Source: Megaustenia siamemsis
Lineage: Eukaryota; Mollusca; Gastropoda; Stylommatophora; Ariophantidae
Length of the DNA: 64,000 nt
Assembly (NCBI GenBank): GCA_032433765.1
Contig: JAVIAB010000051.1
Span: 76,569,712 to 76,633,711 of the forward strand
Reading direction: 5' to 3'
Made by a program: the position numbers and the translations under genes
Notes under the pieces: generated by a model
The model's database searches: none
Told to the model about the DNA's origin: nothing
What the model saw: only the letters and a program-made list of their open reading frames with translations
Part shown: piece after piece, positions 11,222 to 22,299 of the stretch
How positions within the stretch are numbered: position 1 is the first letter of the stretch
How the letters are laid out: every line of letters begins with the position of its first letter

Positions 11222-12756
11222 AAGGCGGGTTATGAGAAATTCAGATCGTAGCATCCTTAAGCATACTGCTACAATGATTCTCTCTCTCTGCGATCAGGAC
11301 CCAATCAGAGTAGGATTCCAGCTCCTCACATGAACTCAGCTGTCAGGTTAGGTGTGTTACAAACAGAACATCACAATTAGAGTCTGCCAGATCCACTCTG
11401 ATTGAACACCCGTTAAAAACGTTGCACTGTGTTCTGCGCCATGGCCCAGTGCATCCGATTTCAGCCAGCATTTTATTCAGGTTTGCTTTCCCTAGCCTTT
11501 GATTGTCCCCAATCTTCCTGCAAGGCAGCAGGTGATCTTTTCTGTAGGGAGATTCTGCCCTTAGATGGTCGGCCCTCCCAGGTTTACGAGCACCATCTGC
11601 CCGAGTCACTAGAGGTGACTAACACAGACATGCACACACAAAGATATGAGATGTGACAAACACAGACATGCTCATAGCGATACGAGGCATGACTAACACT
11701 GACATACATCAAGATATATGACACATGACTAACATAAAAATGCACATAAAGATATGAGATATGACTGACATAGACATGCACCCACAAAGAAATTACACAT
11801 GTCTAACATGGACATGCACACAAAGATATGAGATATGACCAACATAGATAGGCACACACAATGATATGAGATGTGCCATACACAGACATGCACACACAAA
11901 GACATGAGATTTGACTAACATAAACATGCACACAAAGATAAGAGATATGACTGACATAGACATGCACCCACAAAGAAATTACACATGTCTAACATGGACA
12001 TGCACACAAAGATATGAGATATGACCAACATAGATAGACACACACAATGATATGAGATGTGACATACACAGACATGCACACACAAAGATATGAGATATGA
12101 CTAACATAAACATACACACAGAGATATGAGATATCACTAGCCCAAACATGCCCACACAAAGATATGACACATGACTAACACAGATACACACTAAGATATG
12201 AGATATGACTAAACACATACACACTTAAAGATATGAGACATGATTAACACGGACACTCCGAGATATGACTAACATGACACACACCAAGATACGAGCCATG
12301 GCCAGCACACACACACACAAGCCAAGATATGAGCCTGGCTAGCAATGAAACACACCAAGAAATGAACCAATGATTTGTTCATCTTGGACTTAACAACTGT
12401 GGACTGGTCATCACCCAAAGTATTTGGACAATCCTCTAAACCAAGCAGCTGGCATGTCTCTTGTGCTCTCTCCAATAACGGATTTTCATTCATGGAGGCT
12501 ATGATGGCGATAATGCACTACATGATGCCTTCATATTTGATCTTGATAATAAATCATGGCAGAATTTGGCTCTGGAGAATGCTCCATCTCCCAGGCTGAG
12601 CATGCCTGTCTACGTCTGATGTCTGGCTATGAAAATAAAGATGAGGATGAGGTTCTTGTCTTTGGAGGAGGAGACAATGATGGCAGTTACTACAGCGACA
12701 TGCTGTCCTTCTATGTGCCATTTCGGCCCACATCTGTCACAGCCAGTGATTTATAG
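11222..12756 (+). pseudogene. Kelch-repeat gene exon or retrocopy, broken and interrupted
   Basis: Kelch repeats are readable: GYEKFRS then YNDLFILDLTTVDW (split by the insertion at 11280-12367), FIHGGYDGDNALHDAFIF with FDLDNKSWQNL (about 12490-12575), and EVLVFGGGDNDGSYYSDML (about 12650-12705), ending at TAG 12754-12756. Two in-frame stops precede the insertion and at least two frameshifts follow (near 12485 and 12605-12625). Kelch repeats form a beta-propeller that binds partner proteins; this copy cannot make one. A plausible splice acceptor (TCTATTAG) ends at 11221, so it may be a decayed terminal exon rather than a processed copy. The specific kelch protein is not identified. Confidence 0.75.
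11280..12367 (-). mobile_element. VNTR composite element, copy 2, inside the kelch relic
   Basis: Same architecture as 4070-4967: (CT)n with TGCGATCAGGACCCAATCAG, a unique segment to about 11630, then the 36-38-bp CACAAAGATATGAGA minisatellite to 12367. It is flanked by a perfect 8-bp duplication CAATGATT at 11272-11279 and 12368-12375. Removing it rejoins the kelch codons for YNDLFILDL. The unique segment has an 88-codon minus ORF (11343-11609) of unknown meaning that is not conserved as an ORF in copy 1. Confidence 0.85.
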
Positions 12757-12850
12757 AACGTTTGGGCTTTTGTTGTTGTATACCACAGCTAAACTTGGAA
12801 ACAGCACCTCTAATTTGTTGTTTTTAAAGTAACATTATGGTTAATGTGGA

Positions 12851-12856
12851 AATAAA
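12851..12856 (+). other. Candidate poly(A) signal of the kelch relic
   Basis: AATAAA lies about 95 bases after the kelch stop codon, at a normal 3' UTR distance. No poly(A) tail follows, which slightly favours a terminal exon over a processed retrocopy. Confidence 0.5.
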
Positions 12857-12869
12857 ACTTCTACAAGCT

Positions 12870-13266
12870 CACATTTTAAATGACATGCCCTGTAACAGCT
12901 GTATTAGCTGTGCCTTTATTTTCTGCCTTCATACTGCTTTTATTTATTAATTTGTTAAAATATAAATTACAGTACATTTGTTTTCCTATCTCTTGCTAAT
13001 TGGATTACATTGGTCCCCTACATCCCTCAGTATATTGTAAAATTAATTTCAGATGATCGCCTAGGGACTGGATTTCATTAACAAGCTGCTGACATTGCTT
13101 TACCAATTATGTTTTATTAATCTAAATTACTTTTGCTTCAGCAAACATTTAACATGCACCGTTCAACATTCAGTTTTTAATTCAAACTGAAACTAAATTA
13201 TATATATATATATATATATATATTTATTTATTTTTATGTATAACTCATTTTTTTCCTTTTCATTCC
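12870..13266. other. AT-rich spacer with (TA)n
   Basis: No gene. A (TA)n run lies at about 13199-13223. The sequence changes abruptly at about 13267, where the first mariner relic begins. Confidence 0.5.
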
Positions 13267-13680
13267 TGGCAACAACCAACTCAGAACGTTACCGTACTTT
13301 AATCCTGGAATAATTCATAGCCCACCGTACAGAGCGGGAAATTGTAAAGAAACCTGGTTTCAGCAGTTTGAGGCAACAACACATACAGCTGCAACATCAC
13401 TTATTAAGAAAACGTATTTGCAAGTCGCATTTTTTCTCTTGGAATCTGGCCTGCTCTTTCACCAGACCTAACCCCGCCTACTTATTATGTGGAGGGAGAG
13501 CTGAAAAAAATAAAGTTCATCAAAACAATCTGCAGACAGTTTATGATCTGAAGACAGTAATCGTCACTCAGAGCCAACAAATATCACCGGTCATTATCCA
13601 GAAGGTTTTCGAAAATATGAAGAGGCTTGGGGTGCATGTTTTCAGCTCATGCTGTAAACACAACTTAAACGTGTGAACAG
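13267..13680 (+). pseudogene. Mariner/Tc1-type transposase relic, copy A
   Basis: The frame around 13350-13440 carries the block TTHTAATSLIKKTY, which fits the family motif around QQDGATAHTA where D is catalytic; here the position reads QQFEA, so the acid is lost. Downstream, VHQNNLQTVYDLKTVIVTQ then QISPVIIQKVFENMKR (about 13515-13630) matches the transposase C-terminus. Several stops; N-terminal part absent. Copies B and C repeat it. Confidence 0.8.
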
Positions 13681-13889
13681 TCACTTTACCCAATACAAGC
13701 CAGCCAGGAGCAGTAGAGTCTAGATAACTAAATACACATTTATATTTACAATTTCCCGTAATTTCAAATAAATTTTCACTGCACAATGACTTTAAATAGC
13801 TTTGTTTTCTTACTGAGGTAGAAGCTGCCTCTCGTGTGAAAAAGGATGACGATAATTTTACATTCTAAAAAGAAATTATTAATAATTTA

Positions 13890-14458
13890 TTTCATTCTGG
13901 TCACTTGGCTGTTGAGTCGAGAGAAGGATAACTTGAAAATATTGTAACAACGAGAGAGAATGTTAGAGAGCGAGATGTCAATAACACAAAGAAACTACAA
14001 CTATGCAGTTGAAAATTCAAAATTATGGGCTGGCGATGTAGAGTGAAAGGCAATTACATGGAAATCATAGCATTGTGAGAGGGAAAGAGACAGTTTAAAA
14101 TCTGTATTTTAAGAGAGAGAAAGAAGCAAATACCAAAAAAAAAAAAAAATCCGGACGTTGAAAGACAAGTATCTAAAATGATATGATTATGAGAGATGAA
14201 GTTTAAAATAAAAGAGTTAAGAGAGTGAGAGAGAGTTTATATTTCTAGCATAAATAGTTAAACAGTTAAAAGTCCTAGAATGACCAGAAAGACAATTTAA
14301 AGTGCAAGCATGAAGAAAAACGCAGTTTAAAATCTTAATGTGTAAGGAAATGCAGTTAAAAGTGGCAGTATTAATAAAGAAACATTTAAAATCCTTATGT
14401 GAAAATAAAAGCATTTTAAAATCCTAATAAGAAAAGAGAGATAGACAATTACAGATCA
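13890..14458. repeat. Repeat block X, copy 1 (flank of mariner relic)
   Basis: Starts TCATTCTGGTCACTTGGCTG and contains a loose 30-38-bp purine-rich internal repeat around AGTTTAAAATCCTAATGTG. It recurs nearly unchanged at 17190-17778 and partly at 16072-16330. No coding potential recognised. Confidence 0.75.
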
Positions 14459-15383
14459 TCCTCATCATTGAGTGCCGTCTCCGCAACGAAGGTTGGCTAC
14501 CTTCCAGGATTACTTTCAGTAGGATGTTGTGTCTTTTAACATGGCCCACGAATCGCATTTGTCTTGTTCTAATTGTGTTCAGAAGTTCTCTTTTCATTTT
14601 TAGTTGTTTTAAGACTTCATCGTTTGTTTACTTTTCCTTCCATCCAATTCTACCTATTCTTCTATATATCCACATTTCAAAGGATTCAATTCTCTGTTCT
14701 GTTTTCTTGTCTAATGTCCTTGTTTCAGCACCATATAGGAATATTGAGAAGTTGTAACATTTTGCTATTCTTAGTTTTAGCTCTGGTGTTATTTGTTTTG
14801 ATGTTAGTATGTCCTTCATGACATTAAAATTACTTTTTGCCATTCCTATTCTTTTGTTTATTTAAGTTGTACATTTTCCATCACTGGTTATAATATGTCC
14901 AAGGTAGTTATAGTTCTGAACTGTCTCAAGGTCTATTCCTTCAATTTTGATATCCACTTGTGGGTTTTGATTATTTTGTTTGTTTATGGTCATAGTTTTA
15001 GTCTTTTTGATATTCATATCTAGTCCATATTTTTTGCTTGTCGTGTTTATTTCATTAAGTAATTGTTGTAGGTCTTTAGGATTTTCTGCTAGTAGTACAG
15101 TATCGTCAGCATATCTTAGGTTATTGATTATCTTTCCATTAATTTGTAGGCCTGGCATCTCTATGATGTTTTTAAAGATTTGCTCAGTGTATAGATTGAA
15201 CAAGCTTGGTGATAGGATGCATTCTTGTCTTACTCCTCTTTTTATATCAATGGGTGTAGAGAACTCTTTGTTATATTTTATTATTGCTGTTTGCTCCCAG
15301 TATAGATTGCATATTAGTCGTATATTCATGTCATCTAGATGTATCTCTTTTAGGCATTCTATAAGTTGTTTGTGGTGTACTCT
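14459..15383 (-). mobile_element. RTE-type LINE insertion (LINE-1) with target duplication and empty site
   Basis: A minus-strand RT fragment of 925 bp. An open stretch (15329-14862) holds GVRQECILSPSLFNLYTEQI, the YADD catalytic box in NNLRYADDTVLLAENP, and NYNYLGHIITSDGKC; it continues after a stop (14843-14628) with IFLYGAETRTLDKKTEQ. Ends in a (GAT)n-type tail at the left. A perfect 12-bp duplication AATTACAGATCA flanks it (14447-14458 and 15384-15395). The sister unit carries the unoccupied site at 17767-17778. 5' truncated. Confidence 0.93.
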
Positions 15384-15537
15384 AATTACAGATCAGAGAT
15401 TCAAATAGACAGACAGTCAATTTTTTCAAAATTTGTAATCTGAGAATCACGTTCTAGTTGATAAAACTGGACTTGTAGTATGCGGTGTTACATAGAGCGT
15501 GGTTCTTTTCTTCTTTCGGTGTAAGTAAAACATAAGT

Positions 15538-16020
15538 AAAGGAAGATAACCTTTAATCGTGAAAAGATATTACTACTTTTATGATACTTGCATAAAATAA
15601 ATTTTAAAAAGATGCATTTCTTTTATTCAGATTGTTTAGAAATAGACAAGTTTTACAAACATTTTTTACGGAGTGCATATATTTTGTGACAAAAAAATAA
15701 TTGTTTGAAAGTAATATACAAAATTGTGCCACTTCAATTAATATGCATTAGATAATTTTAAATATATATTCTATTTTGCTAATGTTTATTTTATTTGTTA
15801 CTTCCCTTGAAATAAAAGAAAATAGCTGTTAATTTCTAAAGCATACATGAATATATTAATATTTTCATCAACAATTCAACGGTAGAACATTTTCTTGCAT
15901 TTCAGTTTGGTATTTAAGAAAAGAACCGTGCCTTTAAATATTGTGCAACTTTTGAATATACATTCTTCAAAGAAATTGTATTCTTCTTAGCTGATAATCA
16001 GCTGTTTAATTTTCTAAGCA
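15538..16020 (+). mobile_element. Dispersed D element with imperfect terminal inverted repeats
   Basis: AAAGGAAGATAAC at 15538-15550 and GTTACTTCCCTT at 15797-15808 form an imperfect inverted repeat around an AT-rich core, a MITE-like layout. Downstream, 15850-16020 has ATATTAATATTTTCATCAAC, AATTCAACGGTAGAAC and the loosely matching TATTGTGCAAC and ATTCTTCAA words. The same series occurs in the solo copy (41070-40485, minus) and in every 1.56-kb satellite unit. No ORF. Whether the real element is the 270-bp TIR part or the longer block is unclear. Confidence 0.6.
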
Positions 16021-16071
16021 TTTTTGTAGTTTAGAGGAGCAAAACAAGTTCATTTATAAAAGCTGTGCCGT

Positions 16072-16345
16072 CTGGTCACTTCACTGTAGAGTCGAGAAGA
16101 GATAACTTGAAAATATTGTAAGAACAAGAGAAAATGTTAGAGAGAGTCAGAGAAAAATATCAATAACACAAGGAAAAAAAACTATGCAGTTGAAAATTCA
16201 AAATTTTTGTAGAAAAAAAGGAGGGGTGTTGGAGATAGACAATTACACGAAATTCATGTCACTGGGAGAGGGAGAGTGTCAGTTTAAACTCCTAACATTA
16301 AGAGAGAGAGAGAGAGAGAGAGAGAGTTGCAGTTACAAAAAATTC
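16072..16345. repeat. Repeat block X, partial copy, with (GA)n
   Basis: Resembles the start of block X (CTGGTCACTT, GTCGAGA, GATAACTTGAAAATATTGTA) and ends in a (GA)n run at about 16300-16325. Part of it (to 16240) is missing from the sister unit at about 18172. Confidence 0.65.
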
Positions 16346-16990
16346 CTGGAACTACTGCATGTGGTTTCAGAACCGTATTGAGCCGTATTGAACAAGGTGA
16401 TGAAGTCCTTGATGTGACTTTCTTCACTGATGAGGCACGGTTTCATCTCCAGGATTACGTCACCAAGTATGAATAATCGTGTGTGATGCAGTAAAAACCC
16501 GCATGAATTACATTAAGTACCGCTTAACGATCAGAAAGTCGCATGCCGAGAATAGGGAAAAATTTGTCAATGCAACAACCAACTCAGAACGTTACCGTAC
16601 TTTAATCCTCCAATAATTCATAGCCCCCCTTACACAGCGGGAAATTGTAAAGAAACCTGGTTTCAGCAGTTTGGGGCAACAACACATACAGCTGCAACAT
16701 CACTTATTAAGAAAACGTATTTCAAAGTCGCATTTTATCTCTTGGATTCTGGCGTGCTTTTTCACCAGACCTAACCTCGCCTAATTTTTAGGGGGGGGGG
16801 GGGGGGTCAGAAAAAAATAAAGTTCATCAAAACAATCTGCAGACAGTTAATGATCTGAAGACAGTAATCGTCACTCAGAGCCAACAAATATCACCGTTTA
16901 TTATCCAGAAGGTTTTCGAAAATATGAAGAGGCTTGGGGTGCATGTTTTCAGCTCATGCTGTAAACACAACTTAAACGTGTGAACAGTCA
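16345..16990 (+). pseudogene. Mariner/Tc1-type transposase relic, copy B
   Basis: Longer than copy A. It begins with FTDEARFHLQDYVTKYE (about 16420-16475), the block around the catalytic D of the FSDEAWFHLSG family motif, continues with QQFGATTHTAATSLIKK (about 16665-16720), where the second catalytic acid is lost, and ends in the VHQNNLQTV and QKVFENMKR region. A (G)15 tract at about 16792-16806 replaces the GGAGGGAGAG seen in copy A. Stops and frameshifts throughout. Confidence 0.8.
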
Positions 16991-17189
16991 CTTTACCCAT
17001 TACAAGCCAGCCAGGAGCAGTAGAGTCTAGATAACTAAATACACATTTATATTTACAATTTCCCGTAATTTCAAATAAATTTTCACTGCACAATGACTTT
17101 AAATAGCTTTGTTTTCTTACTGAGGTAGAAGCTGCCTCTCGTGTGAAAAAGGATGACGATAATTTTACATTCTAAAAAGAAATTATTAA

Positions 17190-17778
17190 TAATTTATTTC
17201 ATTCTGGTCACTTGGCTGTTGAGTCGAGAGAAGGATAACTTGAAAATATTGTAACAACGAGAGAGAATGTTAGAGAGCGAGATGTCAATAACACAAAGAA
17301 ACTACAACTATGCAGTTGAAAATTCAAAATTATGGGCTGGCGATGTAGAGTGAAAGGCAATTACATGGAAATCATAGCATTGTGAGAGGGAAAGAGACAG
17401 TTTAAAATCTGTATTTTAAGAGAGAGAAAGAAGCAAATACCCAAAAAAAAAAAAAAAAAAAAAAAAAAATCCGGACGTTGAAAGACAGATATCTAAAAGG
17501 ATATTATTATAAGAGATGAAGTTTAAAATAAAACAGTTAAGAGAGTGAGAGAGAGTTTATATTTCTAGCATAAATAGTTAAACAGTTAAAAGTTCTAGAA
17601 TGAACAGAAAGACAATTTAAAATACTAGCATGAAGAAAAACGCAGTTTAAAATCTTAATGTGTAAGGAAATGAAATTAAAAGTGGCAGTATTAATAAAGA
17701 AACATTTAAAATCCTTATGTGAAAATAAAAGCATTTTAAAATCCTAATAAGAAAAGAGAGATAGACAATTACAGATCA
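17190..17778. repeat. Repeat block X, copy 2, with the LINE-1 empty site
   Basis: Near-identical to 13890-14458 apart from a longer poly(A) run (about 17443-17469). The uninterrupted site AATTACAGATCA lies at 17767-17778 and runs straight on to TTCAAATAGACAGACAG, as expected for DNA that never received the LINE. Confidence 0.85.
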
Positions 17779-18261
17779 TACATTCAAATAGACAGACAGT
17801 CAATTTTTTCAAAATTTGTAATCTGAGAATCACGTTCTAGTTGATAAAACTGGACTTGTAGTATGCGGTGTTACATAGAGCGTGGTTCTTCTCTTCTTTC
17901 AGTGTAAGTAAAACATAAGTAAAGGAAGATAACCTTTAATCGTGAAAAGATATTACTACTTTTATGATACTTGCATAAAAATAAATTAAAAAGATGCATT
18001 TCTTTTATTTAGATTGTTTAGAAATAGTCAAGTTTTACAAACATTTTACGGAGTGCATATATTTTGTGACAAAAAAATAATTGTTTGAATGTAATATACA
18101 AAATTTTGCCACTTCAATTAATATGCATTAGATAATTTTACATATATTCTATTTTGCTAATGTTTATTTTATTTAATTACACGAAATTCATATCACTGGG
18201 AGAGGGAGAGTGGCAGTTTAAACTCCTAACATTAAGAGAGAGAGAGAGAGTTGCAGTTACA
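17779..18261. repeat. Second half of tandem unit 2, with a 444-bp indel
   Basis: Collinear with 15396-15796, including the left end of the D element near 17919, then jumps directly to the sequence found at 16241 in unit 1. Unit 1 therefore has 444 bp (15797-16240) absent here, and the break coincides with the right inverted-repeat end of the D element. Confidence 0.75.
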
Positions 18262-18848
18262 AAAAATTCCTGGAACTACTGCATGTGGTTTCAGAACCGT
18301 ATCATTGAACAAGGTGATGAAGTCCTTGATGTGACTCTCTTCAGTGATGAGGCACGGTTTCATCTCCAGAATTACGTCACCAAGTATGAATAATCGTGTG
18401 TGATGCAGTAAAAACCCGCATGAATTTCATTAAGTACCGCTTAACGATCAGAAAGTCGAATGCCGAGAATAGGGAAAATTTTGTCAATGTAACAACCAAC
18501 TCAGAACGTTACCGTACTTTAATCCTCCAATAATTCATAGCCCCCCTTACACAGCGGGAAATTGTAAAGAAACCTGGTTTCAGCAGTTTGGGGCAACAAC
18601 ACATACAGCTGCAACATCACTTATTAAGAAAACGTATTTCAAAGTCGCATTTTATCTCTTGGATTCTGGCGTGCTTTTTCACCAGACCTAACCTCGCCTA
18701 ATTTTTAGGGGGGGGGGGGGGGAAGGGAGGGGTCTGAAAAAAATAAAGTTCATCAAAACAATCTGCAGACAGTTAATGATCTGAAGACAGTAATCATCAC
18801 TCAGAGCCAACAAATATCACCGATCATTATCCAGAAGGTTTTCGAATT
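18262..18848 (+). pseudogene. Mariner/Tc1-type transposase relic, copy C, cut by LINE-7
   Basis: Same blocks as copy B: FSDEARFHLQNYVTKYE near 18340-18390, then QQFGATTHTAATSLIKK. A poly(G) tract lies at about 18709-18722. The copy ends abruptly at 18848, followed by the poly(T) tail of the LINE-7 insertion. Non-functional. Confidence 0.8.
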
Positions 18849-18854
18849 GGGCAG

Positions 18855-21400
18855 TTTTTTTTTTTTTTTTTTTTTTTAAATGGACATTACTCTTTTATTA
18901 TAAATAAGGAAAAACAAGTTGGCGTTAAAAGTTTTAGCTTGGTAAACGGCAGCATTTCTGCAAGCCCACACTAAATTCCTATATTCCGATAATAGAATTA
19001 GGGATTTAGTGTAGGATTGTTGTGTTGTTGTTTTTGGCAGTATGTTAAGCATGATTGATCTGTATATGTCTACTTTCTGTGTAGTGTGTGTTTCTAGTGT
19101 GTGTTGTAACTCTGTTCTTGCTTGGAATGGTTGTGCTGCAATTGTAGAATATATGTTCTTCTGTTTCTTGTATGTTTCGCCTGCAAAGTTGGCATTGTGC
19201 TGCCTGTCCTGTGGGTGTCATGCTGTATATGAGTCTGTATGTGACTTCCCTTGCTTTGGGAGCGATATGTGGGTTGTGGAGGTTTGAGAACGTACTGGTG
19301 TAGACTGTGAGAAAGTATTTTTGGCCTCTCTTGATTCTGAACTGTAATGGGGGTGCTTGCTGTTTAATGAGGTGTTTGTAAATGCTGTTTGTCTTTTGAT
19401 GTAATAGATTGTCGTGTCCTTGGATGGCTTGAATGCAATTTTTATAGAATGTGGGTGTGGGACCGAAATGGTGAGGTATTGAGTTGTTGGGTTTTCTGAA
19501 TTTGAGTAATCTCAGTCCCATGTAATAGTGTGCAAAAATATGATTGTCTGGTTGTTGTATGATGCGACTCACGTGGCTTATCCATAGAGTTTTGATTTTT
19601 GTGTGTATGTCCTGTAGTGAAATACCTCCTTGTTTTTTGTGTTGTATTAGTGTTTTGTGTTGTATGCTATGTAAAGTGCTTCCAAAAACAAAATGTCTTG
19701 TGAGTTTTCTTATGTCTGTTATTGTTTGCTGAGGTGGATTGAAGACTGTGGCTATGTATAATAGTTTTGGGATGATGTAAGTGTTTACAATGATGCTCCT
19801 GCCAAAAATTGTGGATGTTTTGTATTTGTATCTCTGCAGCATGTCTGTTATCTGTGTGACTAGGTTCTGCCATGTTGGTTTGTGTCTTCTGTTTGGGTTG
19901 CAAGGATATGTAATTCCATACAACTTGATGTTAGGAACAGGTGTTAGAGCAGAGGGAAAGTCCACTTTGTTCTTCCACCTGCCTATGCCCATGATGAATG
20001 ATTTATGTGTGTTTATTTGTGCCCCGCTACCTTTCCCAAATTCTGTAAAAGTATTGAGGATGTTGTCTATTGATGTGATGTTTGATGGAAAGAAGACAGT
20101 ATCGTCAGCGTAGGCTAACAATTTCTGTTCTCCTTTCCCTGGTGTGAATGTACCATTTATGGAACTGTCTTGTCTGATGCTCTCCTAGAGCGGTTCTATG
20201 GTCAAAGCGTAAAGTAAAGGAGAGAGAGAACATCCCTGTCGGACCGATCTAGTTAGTCCGAAGGCCTCTGTGAACGAATGGTTCACAAGGACTTTACTTT
20301 CAGGTCTAGAATACAGAATTTGTATCCACTGTCTGAAGCTTGTTCCTAAGTTGCAGTTCAGTAGTGTCTTGTGGAGAAAGGAATGAGATACTCTGTCGAA
20401 GGCTTTCTCTTGGTCAAGAGATAGAATGGAAGACTGACTGTCTTTGTCATGAGTGTACGTTATGATGTCTCGTATAAAATGTGTGTGCTGGTGGATGTTT
20501 CTGTCCTGTACACTGCACTGTTGATCTTTGTGAATGAGTGTTGCCATGAAGGGTTTTAGTTTGTTTGTTAGTGCTTTTGTTAGTATCTTGTAGTCTGTGT
20601 TAAGTAGTGAAATGGGTCTGTAGTTTTTAAGAAAAGATTTGTCTGTGTTGTCTTTGCGGAGTAATGTTATGTAAGACATGTTTAAGCTTGGAGGAAGTTG
20701 TTTCTTTGTGAATGAGTCTGTGTACATTTTGAGAAGAAGAAGGCCTAGGAGAGGAAAGAAATGTTGGAATAATTCTATTGTGAGACCGTCAGGTCCCGGA
20801 GATTTGTTCTTTTGCATTGATTGTATTGCGTTTGTTATGTCAGCTAATGTGAGTTCTTCGTCTAGTTTTTCCCTGTCAGCGTCTGGTAGTTTCTTTGTGT
20901 ATTGCATGAATTTGTCTTGTATGTTTGGATGAGTGTTACTTTCCGTGTAGAGGTTCCTGTAGTAGTTTTCAAATGCTTTCGTTATATTAGAAGTGTCAGT
21001 CTGTGTGTTGCCGTCTGCGTCTATTATTGTCCCTATTTGTCTGTTTCGTTGTATGTTTTGTTCTATTGCCATGTATTGTTTGGTGGGAATTTCCTGTGTG
21101 ATTGTTTTTAAGCCTGTGCGAAGCAGTGCTCCGTGGAATTTGTGATGTCTGTGCTGTTCCAACTCCTCCTCTAGTGTGATGATGTTGGGTGCATGTCTGT
21201 CTATTTGTTTTGTTAGTTTGATGGCTTCTTCTAGAAGTGTTTCTTGTCTTAATCTGTGTTTGTTTATCCGTAGTGCTATAATCTGTGTTCTTTCTCGTAC
21301 AGTGTTTTTGAGGAGTTCCCAATGCTGCTGTATGTCATCTATGTCTTTGTCGTCAGTGTATAGCTGGATAATTTGTTTAAGCACAAAGGTGTTCGATGTA
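18855..21400 (-). mobile_element. L1/Tx1-type LINE (LINE-7), nearly intact RT frame broken by one TAG
   Basis: The minus frame from 21438 to 19045 (798 codons) is interrupted only by TAG at 20187-20185. From the N side: a helical linker (WELLKNTVRERTQIIALRI), RT block KNKSPGPDGLTIELFQHFF near 20810, LKNYRPISLLNTDYKI near 20610, LDQEKAFDRVSHSFLHKT near 20415, VRQGCSLSPLLYALTIEP near 20240, the catalytic YADD in LAYADDTVFFPS near 20115, the thumb, and a C-terminal CX2CX9HX4C knuckle (CQLC then HIFYNC) near 19200. The 3' tail is poly(T) on plus at 18855-18877. The endonuclease domain is missing, so it is 5' truncated. It sits in mariner copy C. Relics at 3.8-5.8, 8.8, 39.7-40.5 and 43.8 kb and a fragment inside the satellite belong to this family. 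The RTs of L1/Tx1 elements copy their RNA into DNA at the target; this copy could do so only with stop read-through and a supplied endonuclease. Confidence 0.92.
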
Positions 21401-21439
21401 AACAATATATTAATCATTAGACGTGTTGAGCAATGCATA

Positions 21440-22299
21440 TAGAATTATATTAAGGTAATTGATAAATGTGTTTCTAAGTTTTGTGCAAATTATAGGAAAT
21501 TAGTTTATTTTTAAATGATGACAATAAAAATTATCACGTTAGTCATATCTCATTGATAATATCTATTAGATATTTCATTTTCGTTTTATCCCCACAAAAT
21601 GCAGGATAGGTGATCAAATTCAAATCATATTTTCAGGAATATGGAGGCCATTTCAGGTTCTCTAACAAAATAACTTAGAATATCATCAAGTAGTTATTAC
21701 GATGAGTCCTACAAAACATTGGTGTCATTGTTCGAGTTAATTCAATCACAATTTTTAGACTGAAAATGAAAAATAATAAAAAATTAAGTAAGTTTGCTGC
21801 AGGTAAAAAATATATATTAATACGATTATAATGTCATTCTAATATTACAAATAATAATAATTATCCTAAGTTACTAAATTGTTATTTTAAGTTAATAAAA
21901 TGAAATGAAATCAGTAATATTAATAGCCCTCTCACTCACACATTTATTTTGCAGTCACAATAAAGTGCAATTCTGGTTAAAATAAATTAGAAGTTGTATC
22001 TTATAGACATAAGAAATTATAGTTATAATGTAAATAAAAGAGAAACATTTTTTGAAAAAATAAAGATATAATCATTTTAGTACAAAAAAGTAAAACAAAC
22101 TGTTCTCTTTGTATGTTGAATAAAACAGACAGTACTTTAATTTTGTTATTATTTCTAATCATTGTGTTCTTTTTATTGTTTTACAATTTCTCACAACCAT
22201 ATTTGGTTTGGAAATCTTCAGTGGATTAATTTAGGACATTATTACAAATAAAATAAAGAAAGGAGTTTACAGTGAGCTAGAGAAATTAAAACAGGGTAT
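21440..22299. other. AT-rich spacer
   Basis: Strongly AT-rich with no ORF or repeat family recognised. Confidence 0.5.
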
